NCBI GenBank assembly: GCA_015661745.1
Contig: DQVL01000159.1
Span: 1 to 11,284 of the forward strand
Length of the DNA: 11,284 bases
DNA from: Thermoprotei archaeon
GTDB taxonomy: Archaea > Thermoproteota > Nitrososphaeria > Geothermarchaeales > JDFR-13
Reading direction: 5' to 3'
Shown here: piece after piece, positions 1 through 7,600 of the stretch
Position numbering within the stretch: the stretch's first letter is position 1
How the letters are laid out: every line of letters starts with the position of its first letter
The notes under the pieces: generated by a model
What the model was told of the DNA's origin: nothing
What the model saw: only the letters and a program-made list of their open reading frames with translations
Databases searched by the model: none
Translations under genes and position numbers: made by a program

Positions 1-396
1 CGACAAAAATCACTGTATCTAATCCATAGTCTATTAACGCATTTCTATGCCATCAACAAATGATTTGAATCCATATATCGGCGATACAACTATTACATCC
101 TCATTCAATAATCTAGCTATTTTAGAAGCCTGAAAAAATATCTTACGATCTTCACGTACTGCATATGAGCCTCCATCCACAACTACATATCCATTGCATA
201 CCCTGACATCCCTCATCTCCTCATATTTAATAGGACCCGGTTTTGGATCATGTTTAAGCCGTTCCCACGGGATAGATCCCAATATAATCTTGCCATAAAA
301 TTTTTTTAGAATATGTTTTAATACTGCAGCAGAGGCTATATCACCTCCACCACCAGTAGCTAATATTAAGGCGTTTGACCCAGGTAGAAACGTCAT
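1..396 (-). pseudogene. DUF1152 family protein, partial, reading frame broken
   Basis: The N-terminal half matches the archaeal DUF1152 family (PF06626), whose biochemical function is not established. Visible marks are a glycine-rich ATGGGGDIASA loop after a short beta strand, then GSIPWER and DPKPGP, which are typical of the family. The frame runs into TAA TAG at 36-31. In the -1 frame the sequence continues to the window edge as ALIDYGLDTVIFV, which is just what follows in this family (a D-x-V-x-V-D segment). The natural join is ...FVDGIE-N-ALIDYG..., as if one A were missing from the GAAAT run near 41-43. This is either a true pseudogene or a sequencing indel; the rest of the gene lies outside the window. 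I prefer the ATG at 396 over the one at 414 because a palindromic TATA element lies 27.5 bases upstream of it, fitting a leaderless transcript. The family call is from memory of motifs. Confidence 0.72.
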
Positions 397-418
397 ATAC
401 AAGGTATAAATCATAAAC

Positions 419-428
419 GCTATATAGC
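419..428. promoter_or_regulatory. Palindromic TATA element shared by two divergent genes
   Basis: GCTATATAGC is a perfect palindrome centred at 423.5. The ATG of the M28 peptidase (451, plus) and the inner ATG of the DUF1152 gene (396, minus) are each exactly 27.5 bases from that centre. Archaeal TATA boxes sit roughly 26-27 bases before the transcription start, so both genes would start transcripts at or next to their ATG, without a leader. A-rich stretches flank it on both sides (AAA at 414-417 on plus, a run of A on the minus strand at 429-435) and could act as BRE for each direction. No Shine-Dalgarno sequence precedes either ATG. TBP-site function is inferred. Confidence 0.6.
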
Positions 429-450
429 TTTTTTTATCTAGGGATGTGTA

Positions 451-1842
451 ATGAATGAAATAAAGAAGTTATTTGATATCGCATATGAAAAACTTGATTT
501 TCATGAGATCCTGAGGCATATAAATCATATATTGTCTTTAAAGGGGAGTGATAAGTATAGATTAGCTGGATCCAATTGGGAGATGAAAACAGCTGAATAT
601 ATAGCTGAGAAACTTAATGAATATGGATATAAAATTGACCTTCAAAGTGTACCTGTAGATATATGGACATATATAGATGGAGTTATCGAGGTTGAGGATG
701 GATATAAAACTAATGTATATACATATGCAGGGATATCGGGGGGTGAAGAGGAGGGGATACTTACATATATAGGTAAAGGGGATTGGAATAAAGATTTAAA
801 TGGCAAAATTGTATTGATAAATCTTGATTTTAATAGATATGTGTCACACGTCTTCCCAGCATTAGAAGCATTTAAAAGAGGTGCGAAAGCAGTATTATTC
901 ACATATTTAAGTGATAGTGGATTGGATCTACACTTAGATAACACCTATTACATATATGATGGAGAGCCATGGTTAGATGGTGTGATAGGGGTTGTCAGGC
1001 CGGGTGATGCAGAGAGTCTTATCGATAGAAGTGGTTATAAAGCATCTGTAAGGATTAAATGTCAATCGATCGAGGGTTACAGCTATAATATTATTGGATA
1101 TAAAGGGGGTGACAAACCCCTTACATATGTGGTCTCAGCCCATCATGACGGATATAATCCTGGGGTTATGGATAACCTGACTGGAGTGGCTTATATTCTT
1201 GAGATGGCCCGTTTACTGAGTGAGTATCAACCACCATATAACCTTGAGTTTATAAGTTTTACCGCTGAGGAATATGGATATAGAAGGAGCATATATGATT
1301 ATTTAATAGGTAGTGAATACTACTTCTCAAATGTCGACCCCAGAAACTATGTACTAGTATTTAATATTGATATTATTGGTCTCAAAGGTTTACCCATAGG
1401 TATTAATTATACAAAAGATCTTAATCGATTAATATCAGATGTAGCATCAAAATTGTATGATTCAATATCATGTGGGGTCCAATTAAGTGGGAGACCCAGT
1501 ATATGGTTTGATACATGGTCAGCGGTATATAATGGCATATCTGCATTAACTATAAACCATTTAGGTGATAACTATTTCTTTAGGAGATACTATCATACAG
1601 AGAAGGATGATATAAACCTTTTAGATGAGGATGTATTTAGAGTTGGATTCTCAATTGGATATGCACTATTAACATATTCCATGGATAGATACCCACCTTA
1701 CCATCTAACTGAGTTATTGAGGGATGTACATGACTCACTAGATACAAAGAATTTAAAGGTGGTTGATAGATTACGTGTGAGAGATTTATTGGATGACCTA
1801 CTAGTTGAATGTCTATATTGGAGTATAAACTTGAGTATCTAA
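451..1842 (+). CDS. M28 family zinc aminopeptidase with PA-like insert
   Basis: This is a di-zinc metallopeptidase of family M28, removing N-terminal residues from peptides. All expected residues are present: H231 and D233 in AHHDGY, the bridging D241 in MDNLTG, catalytic E273 and metal ligand E274 in TAEEYG, D307 in FNIDIIG, and H382 in YYHTEKDD. Residues about 75-200 (GILTYIGKGDW...GKIVLIN...GAKAVLF) resemble the protease-associated (PA) domain inserted in many M28 enzymes. There is no signal peptide or membrane segment, so the enzyme is probably cytosolic. The start at 451 fits a leaderless transcript from the TATA element at 419-428; no Shine-Dalgarno is visible. After the catalytic core, residues 415-463 begin a helical region that ends soon after the frame of the next gene opens, so the true protein may be longer. 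Substrate preference cannot be read from the sequence. The family call is firm; integrity of the C-terminus is not. Confidence 0.93.
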   Translation: MNEIKKLFDIAYEKLDFHEILRHINHILSLKGSDKYRLAGSNWEMKTAEYIAEKLNEYGYKIDLQSVPVDIWTYIDGVIEVEDGYKTNVYTYAGISGGEEEGILTYIGKGDWNKDLNGKIVLINLDFNRYVSHVFPALEAFKRGAKAVLFTYLSDSGLDLHLDNTYYIYDGEPWLDGVIGVVRPGDAESLIDRSGYKASVRIKCQSIEGYSYNIIGYKGGDKPLTYVVSAHHDGYNPGVMDNLTGVAYILEMARLLSEYQPPYNLEFISFTAEEYGYRRSIYDYLIGSEYYFSNVDPRNYVLVFNIDIIGLKGLPIGINYTKDLNRLISDVASKLYDSISCGVQLSGRPSIWFDTWSAVYNGISALTINHLGDNYFFRRYYHTEKDDINLLDEDVFRVGFSIGYALLTYSMDRYPPYHLTELLRDVHDSLDTKNLKVVDRLRVRDLLDDLLVECLYWSINLSI

Positions 1843-2357
1843 GCAGATTAAGGAAATCCAGTAGAATACTGAAGTTACTTGGATCTATAAGGATGTGGCT
1901 ATATAAATCTATTTATAGACTCGGGATAATCCATCCAACAGAGAGATTCTCGACATACTTCCCAGAATATTATAATAAACTCATAACTGATTTAGAGATA
2001 GTCCTTTATAGACTTGATAAAGATTCTAATCTCGACATCCAAGACCTAATCATGGATATAGGATTAAACAGATGGGTTGCTGGATTATCGAAAGACACGG
2101 TTAACACTATTCTTGAGATGTATAGGAGAGGTGATAAATGGGGGAGTGGGGTGGCATATCCATATATAAATACATATAACATAACTGGGTTGGATGGTGA
2201 TAGGCTTAGAAGAGAGATCTATAGCTTAATCGATAAAACTTATAATCACTATAGAGAAGAGTTGGATTTACTATATAAAAATTTGAATGATATATGGGAG
2301 GTATTGGGTTATCTAGATGAGATGGTTGATGAATGGATCAGCCAACCCTTTGAATAG
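1809..2357 (+). CDS. Helical protein of unknown function, possibly the detached C-terminus of the M28 peptidase
   Basis: I do not recognise this 182-residue protein as a separate family. It is charged and mostly helical, without signal peptide, membrane segment or cysteine motif. Its opening EYKLEYLSRLRKSS would extend a helix, and the middle holds RWVAGLSKDTVNTILEMYRRGDKWG followed by VAYPYINTY; the last 60 residues look like long amphipathic helices. It opens in the -1 frame relative to the M28 gene and overlaps its last 34 bases. That is unlike the usual 1- or 4-base overlaps of coupled genes. No promoter and no good ribosome binding site precede its ATG, and in-frame stops lie at 1794 and 1806. 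So either it is a real overlapping gene, or one base is missing somewhere in 1809-1842 and this is the C-terminal domain of one peptidase of about 630 residues. Its 3' end overlaps the convergent flavoprotein gene by 20 bases. Confidence 0.6.
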   Translation: MSILEYKLEYLSRLRKSSRILKLLGSIRMWLYKSIYRLGIIHPTERFSTYFPEYYNKLITDLEIVLYRLDKDSNLDIQDLIMDIGLNRWVAGLSKDTVNTILEMYRRGDKWGSGVAYPYINTYNITGLDGDRLRREIYSLIDKTYNHYREELDLLYKNLNDIWEVLGYLDEMVDEWISQPFE

Positions 2358-3777
2358 CCTTTTCAGTCCTATCAACCAATCCATTGGGGATATATGGCTT
2401 AAATCTATTTCTTAAAGTTGAGAATATCATATCCACCTTCTTCGACCATTCCTCGATCCCCTCTCTATTCTCTGGATAATTTAGATATAGAGATTTCACC
2501 ACCTTCATCATCTTCAGGGTATAGTCTAAATCTTTCACTATAGATACCTTACCATATAAAACCGATTTAAAAACTCTTAACGCCTTATCAAACATATTTA
2601 TAATATCGTCTTCATCCCTCGCTTTAGAGACGTCATTACCAGTTAATATTCCATGTTTTATAACGAATTCATAGTCTTTATCACTATATGCCTGCATCAA
2701 ATGCCTGAAAACGTCTAGTCTAGCCTGCCTCAATCCATATGGACTAGTCATATATTCATATTGGTATCTCCATAGCATATCCTGGCTATAGTCACCAGCC
2801 TCAACCGCCTGAAGCACATGTTTTGAGAGTAGATAGGCACCATATAATCCATATCCAATACCTTCAGCTGTAGCTGGGTCAATCATGATTGCTGAGTCTC
2901 CGACCGCTGCAAAACCATTACCTACAAATATATGTCTAGGCCGTCTATTAGGTATATTCCATGTACCCTTCTTAATAACGACCCTATCCTTAAGGAGATC
3001 TGGTAGTACTTCATAGATATATCTCTCCATAAGTATATGTGGTTTCGGGATATCCCTATGTGGCATGACTCCATTACCTATATTAAGCATATACCCATCT
3101 CTATCCCATGGAAATAGCCATACATATCCAGTGGGTGCATATTCACTTATAAAATGTAGATGTACATAGTCTATATCTTCAAATCTCTTATTCAGCTTTA
3201 CAACTTCACGATATGCATTTATTATATCTCTATCTATAATCTCCTTCTCGATCCCCCATGATTCAGGTGCTTTCCTAATCAATATAGATGAATATCCAGT
3301 TGCATCCACAGTGACTTTCCCTAATATATCAAATCTCTCACTAGAGTCTCTATTAAATACTTTGACACCCTTTGCATAACCATCCTCAACAATTAAGTCT
3401 TGAATAATAGTATTACTAAATAGTGTAACACCCTTTTCAAGGGCATAACTCAATAGCTCCTGCCCCCATCCATGTCTATCAACTACATATCCACCATCTG
3501 TTGTAGATACAGCTAGGCTATATCTCATATCCCTTGGATAAATCTTTATCCCCTCAACATATGCCCTTACAACCCCGTCACTTGGCTTTGGTAGTCCTGT
3601 AGAGTTGAAGTGGTGGGCCGCTATAGCGTCTCCACATATCTTATCACCTATATCATCCTTTCTACGTCTATCGATCAACGCCACATCCAAACCTTTAGAG
3701 GCGAGGAGATATGAAGCTGTAAGACCTGCTGTACCAGCTCCCGCGATAACTACATCAAAATATTTTTTATTAGCCAT
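2338..3777 (-). CDS. Geranylgeranyl reductase family FAD-dependent enzyme
   Basis: Members of this family reduce isoprenoid double bonds; in archaea they saturate the geranylgeranyl chains of ether membrane lipids using FAD. Counting from the longer start at 3789, the FAD-binding fold is clear: VVIAGAGTAGLTAS at 14-26, the acidic strand end VALIDRR at 36-42, VDATG at 161-165, and VGDSA..IDPATAEGIGYGL at 296-315. The family signatures are also present: KICGD at 50-54 with the conserved cysteine, and P-x-x-Y-x-W-x-F-P at 219-227 (PTGYVWLFP). The C-terminal portion (370-483) is long and helical, so the protein is somewhat larger than many relatives. I chose the ATG at 3777 because GGTG at 3787-3784 lies six bases upstream as a ribosome binding site; the ATG at 3789 adds MVCK and could be used if the message is leaderless. 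Exact lipid substrate is not readable, and a distinct paralogue function is possible. It is transcribed alone and divergent from the Nudix operon. Confidence 0.92.
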   Translation of the reverse strand: MANKKYFDVVIAGAGTAGLTASYLLASKGLDVALIDRRRKDDIGDKICGDAIAAHHFNSTGLPKPSDGVVRAYVEGIKIYPRDMRYSLAVSTTDGGYVVDRHGWGQELLSYALEKGVTLFSNTIIQDLIVEDGYAKGVKVFNRDSSERFDILGKVTVDATGYSSILIRKAPESWGIEKEIIDRDIINAYREVVKLNKRFEDIDYVHLHFISEYAPTGYVWLFPWDRDGYMLNIGNGVMPHRDIPKPHILMERYIYEVLPDLLKDRVVIKKGTWNIPNRRPRHIFVGNGFAAVGDSAIMIDPATAEGIGYGLYGAYLLSKHVLQAVEAGDYSQDMLWRYQYEYMTSPYGLRQARLDVFRHLMQAYSDKDYEFVIKHGILTGNDVSKARDEDDIINMFDKALRVFKSVLYGKVSIVKDLDYTLKMMKVVKSLYLNYPENREGIEEWSKKVDMIFSTLRNRFKPYIPNGLVDRTEKAIQRVG

Positions 3778-3783
3778 TTTACA

Positions 3784-3787
3784 CACC
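3784..3787 (-). promoter_or_regulatory. Ribosome binding site deciding the flavoprotein start
   Basis: On the minus strand this reads GGTG, the core of the archaeal Shine-Dalgarno sequence, six bases before ATG at 3777. It overlaps the codons of the upstream in-frame ATG (3789), so the two start choices compete. A TATA-like AATATATC on plus at 3812-3819 is centred about 26 bases from 3789 and would favour a leaderless longer form; the TAAAATATTA at 3822-3832 would instead give a leader that includes the GGTG. Confidence 0.45.
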
Positions 3788-3890
3788 ATCTATCTGAGAA
3801 ATTAATTAATGAATATATCATCTAAAATATTAAGGATGTTTTATGGTGTCTACAGTAAAGTATAAAATGTATTTACAGGGGATAAAACCT

Positions 3891-3898
3891 CTTTATAT
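3891..3898 (+). promoter_or_regulatory. TATA box of the Nudix operon
   Basis: CTTTATAT is centred about 31 bases before the ATG at 3926, preceded by the purine-rich GGGGATAAAA as a possible BRE. This would place the transcription start only a few bases before the ATG, consistent with the absence of a Shine-Dalgarno sequence there. It is in the 136-base spacer between this operon and the divergent flavoprotein gene; I see no further conserved structure in that spacer. Confidence 0.5.
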
Positions 3899-3925
3899 CT
3901 CCTATTTAGACAATTAAATATTTGG

Positions 3926-4420
3926 ATGAAGGGTTATGCGGCTGTAGCGGTTATCACAACGAGGGCTGGCGATATATTATTTATACGTAGGAGGGTTAAC
4001 CCTAGGGATCCATGGTCAGGTGATATAGCATTTCCCGGGGGTAGAAAGACAAATAGTGATAGGCATTTATTGGATACCGTATATAGGGAGGTGTATGAAG
4101 AGGTTGGTATTAGACTTGACAAGTTTACTATTGAGCCAATAGTTTTAGGTGTATTCAATCCAATGTCATATCCAGATTATAAGGTATATGCATATCTAAT
4201 CTGGATGGATCATAAATATCCGGTATCACCTGGAGACGAGGTTGACGAAGTAATCTGGCTATCTATAGATTCACTTGTTAAAGGGAGATGCACTAGATAT
4301 TTAAGGATATTAAAAGTTGTGAGGGAAGTCGATTGTTTCAAGTCAAACGGGATAGTGATCTGGGGCTTGACATATAGGATATTAGATAGATTCCTCCATA
4401 GATTCTATGATAGGGAATGA
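3926..4420 (+). CDS. Nudix hydrolase, CoA-pyrophosphatase-like
   Basis: Nudix enzymes cleave nucleoside diphosphates linked to another group, with Mg2+ bound by the Nudix box. The box spans about residues 38-63: PGGRKTNSD, then the perfect REVYEEVGI. The preceding WSGDIAFPGGR and the D in SD, with eight rather than seven residues before RE, are the layout of the NUDT7/NUDT8/NudL subgroup, whose known members hydrolyse coenzyme A and acyl-CoA to 4'-phosphopantetheine and 3',5'-ADP. The usual glutamate of that subgroup's GGxxExxD is a threonine here (GGRKTNSD), so substrate preference may differ. RRRVNPRDPWSG before the box supplies basic residues suited to the 3'-phosphate of CoA (inference). 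At 164 residues it is slightly short for the subgroup. Its stop overlaps the start of the next gene as ATGA, so the two are translated from one message. Confidence 0.92.
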   Translation: MKGYAAVAVITTRAGDILFIRRRVNPRDPWSGDIAFPGGRKTNSDRHLLDTVYREVYEEVGIRLDKFTIEPIVLGVFNPMSYPDYKVYAYLIWMDHKYPVSPGDEVDEVIWLSIDSLVKGRCTRYLRILKVVREVDCFKSNGIVIWGLTYRILDRFLHRFYDRE

Positions 4421-4695
4421 CTAGAGATATCAATTCAATTGAGTTGGCATCCCATATAAAGAATATAATTAAAGAGTTGATCCTAGACTTCAACCTTGAT
4501 ATAGATCATGGAGTCGATATAATCCTCTACTCCCCAGATATTGATAAAGAGGTTTTTAAGGAGGTCTTAAATAATATAATGGATGATATTAAAATCGTCT
4601 ATGTACATATGTATATAGAGCCTGGATTCTACATAAAAAAGATTTTTTGGAGGGGATATCAAATTATTATCGGGGTTAGACCCGCGATCCTCTAG
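4417..4695 (+). CDS. Small conserved-looking protein of unknown function coupled to the Nudix gene
   Basis: I do not recognise this 92-residue protein. Its ATG overlaps the Nudix stop by four bases (ATGA), a strong sign of a real, co-translated gene. The order of predicted elements is helix (8-24), strand DIILYS (34-39), helix (43-57), strand KIVYVHMYI (59-67), a turn with EPGF, a basic segment YIKKIFWRG, and a final strand YQIIIGVRP. This alternating alpha/beta pattern suggests a compact cytosolic domain with a beta sheet, with no signal peptide or cysteines. Its closeness to the Nudix enzyme hints at a shared substrate or a regulatory partner, but no function can be assigned. The last 20 bases overlap the 3' end of the convergent subtilase gene. 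Confidence 0.65.
   Translation: MTRDINSIELASHIKNIIKELILDFNLDIDHGVDIILYSPDIDKEVFKEVLNNIMDDIKIVYVHMYIEPGFYIKKIFWRGYQIIIGVRPAIL
4635..4640 (-). terminator. Possible oligo-T terminator for the subtilase gene
   Basis: Reading on the minus strand, a T6 run follows the subtilase stop codon by about 36 bases, inside the 92-residue gene on the other strand. It is the right half of AAAAAATCTTTTTT. Archaeal RNA polymerase can terminate at T-runs without a hairpin. It is weak evidence because such runs are common in AT-rich DNA. Confidence 0.3.
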
Positions 4696-7600
4696 ATCTC
4701 CATATAAATATAATTATGGCTGCACCAATGAGGGTTAAAGCAATTATTAGACCTAGATTATATACATTTGTAGTCGATACCGTCAATGTAGTGGGCTCGA
4801 ACCCAGGTACTGATATATTATATGTCTTTTCGAACTGGAGTATAAATCCGGTGGCTTCATCTACAAATATATCTTCATATTCAGCTCCATCTACAAAGAA
4901 TTTATCGACTGGCTGACCTAGATCCTCATAGAGTACATCAATAGATATTTTTATATAGCCAAAACCATTTTCAACCTCTACATTGAAATCTAATTCATCG
5001 AAATATATTGACAGTTCATTTGATGTAAAGCTGGAAAAACCATATTTGGTATCTACAATCCCCGATACCCTCACTGTAACGACGCCTGGAGTTGGCCTAG
5101 TCACTGGAAATGGATCTATAAAGATATTTCCTTCGAAGGGTGTACCATCATATTCATAATATGCATTTACTTCGACATCGACTTCTAGACCTACTTGGGC
5201 GACATCTAAATCTGTAGATAACTCTATAACTACCCTATCAAATATAATCTCGATTGGGGTCTCGAGGGATAAGTCACTCGTCAAATTATAATTTGTATCT
5301 ACAACCCTAACCAATTCAATTATATATCTTCCTACATCACCACCCAATATAGTTATTGTTGCCGAGCCATCTACCACGTCGATCCTCTTAAGCTCACCAT
5401 TTAACTTATATTCGAGATATCCCTCAACATTCGATGAATCTATGAAGTAGTTGAAGAAGAATTCGAGATCAACATTTCTTGATATATCAACTCTATAACT
5501 GTATTGTCCAGTGTATAGGAGTTGTATCGAGTCAAACAATATTTTTATCGGTTCACTTGGAACGATATAGTCTGACACCTCAATATATTTATTGAAGTAT
5601 CTGACATCTTCAACTATATAGGTGACTAAACCTGGTGAATCCCTAGTCACATTAATGATTAATATGCCGTCATCCACAAAGTATGTAGTTCCATTAACTA
5701 CGACCTCCACTGGACCGGCCAATGAATTGTTATGTAAATATCTTATAGAGAGTTCTACGGCTGCAGTCTCATCCAATCCATATCTATCTTTAACCATTTC
5801 ATAGCTAACCACATATTTCGTATATGCAACTTCAAATCCAACCCTCTTCTCCACCTCTGGAACATATGGTGATGTAGATATTAATATATTAAATATGGAT
5901 ACATCTCTATCCTCAACACCTAAAAGCTCCCTAGAAAACTTAAATAGCTCAATATCATCTTTTACTGGGACGTTAATAACCGGTGTAGCATCTACATATA
6001 TACTTACACCATATAGATATTCATCATCTGATGACACCTCGACAGTAAATTCTCTATCTCCACTTAATAACCTAGGATATACATCGAATTCTGGGAATTT
6101 GTCATATCGATCTATAAGTCTCTTGAATACATCTCTATATATAGTCTCAACATAATTCCCTGACTTATCAATATAGAATATCTTAATATCAAGTCTTGAA
6201 CCATCTACAGATAATGTGAATGTATAGTCATATCTATTATATGTCCCCTGCGGCTCTATTCCCTCTAGTGTGGGAGTCACCTCCATATAATCTCCGCCAT
6301 CCCATGATATATAGATATTAACTCTATCGAGTTCAAAACCCTCTAGAATTGACACATCAAAATCCAATGTATCACCTATGTATAGTAGGTCAAGGTTATA
6401 TAGGATCGGGGGTTCAGAGTCTAATGATGAGCTGTTAATAAAGAATTTAGCATCTATATCGTTAAACAGGTTCAACTCGTTATTTGATATGTTGACGATG
6501 AGTGTATATGGCTGGTCTAGATCCCTTAAATTATCAAATCCTACTATGGGTAATCCATTTGATGATCCACTCTCAACGATATCTTCTCCATATAAAAGTT
6601 TATATGATAATGTATATGGGCCTGGGATCTGTATAGGATCTACATCGGATAATAGGAATGTAGTTATATTCATTGCGGGGGCTCCAGCCACTAATCCTTT
6701 GATGACTCTTTGGAATAGGAAGTATTCAGGTGTTGCAGGGCTTATTGACCTGCTGGTTGAAGTAGTGTCTAGCACGCTTAAGCTTGATATGACACCTCCT
6801 GATGAGAAGGTTAGGAAATACTTGCTTTCTGTATCCCCTGCTATCTGGATATCATCCGATACAAGTATTCTATAGTTTGCACCTTGATATGCAGGTCCAA
6901 GAACGAGTAGTGTGAAGCTCTGTTTTGGAGGGAATATAGCGAATCCCCCTAAATATGAATTATTACCTGACTGGAATCCAGTATTTAATGTGAATTGGGT
7001 TAGTCGGGGGAAGACAAGTGAACGTATATTCCTATCAACTATCCATGATGAATCTATATATGTAGTTGTATAATCAAGGATCTCGGTATAGTTCCATCCA
7101 GAGATGTTGAGTGGTACCTGTAAATACTGTATATTCAAATATATTTTATCGTTTGTCTCTAGAGATAAATACATCTCATAATCCGCGGATGTATTCCATA
7201 TACCATATTGATATATCGATGCAATATCTCTATTTGGTGTATAGACCCCATATAGATGACCGATAGGTACTAGATCATAACCACGATATTTAACTGGTAA
7301 TGTAACCTTATTAAAATCTGTTATCTCCATAGTTTCAATAACATCTCTATCGAGAATTATCTCTCTAGTTATTAAAGTAATAGGACCTATTATCAGATCT
7401 TCTGACATAAATCGATTTAGAGATATACCTATAAATTTATATTCGCCATAGGGGAGTTTAAACCATAGCGTATAGGACTCTCCATCCTCTGCAATCCTAC
7501 CGCCTGTAGGCAGTATCCAACGCTCTCCTTTAGTTGCATCGTATGCAATAAATAATGTGAAGAATGCCTCGCCGTTATACGTTGTATTGAGGTATACATT

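Noticed and set aside
31..45. Programmed -1 frameshifting in the DUF1152 gene
   Set aside because: No X-XXY-YYZ slippery heptamer and no hairpin after the site; a simple indel explains the break better.
642..944. 100-residue open frame opposite the M28 gene
   Set aside because: It is a shadow of the PA-like part of the peptidase; low-complexity Ser/Pro content, no own signals.
3801..3810. ATTAATTAAT palindrome between the flavoprotein and Nudix genes
   Set aside because: A short A/T-only palindrome is expected by chance in this composition and it does not match either promoter geometry.
4635..4648. AAAAAAGATTTTTT as a terminator hairpin
   Set aside because: The loop would be two bases, too short for a hairpin. 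Only the oligo-T on the minus strand was kept, as a weak terminator.
6421..6435. ATGATGAGCTG as C and D boxes of a C/D guide RNA
   Set aside because: It lies inside the subtilase reading frame, and I saw no properly spaced C'/D' pair; such short motifs occur by chance.
6378..6875. 165-residue open frame on the plus strand inside the subtilase gene
   Set aside because: It is antisense to conserved-looking beta domains, has no promoter or ribosome binding site, and the serine-rich translation is typical of antisense reading.
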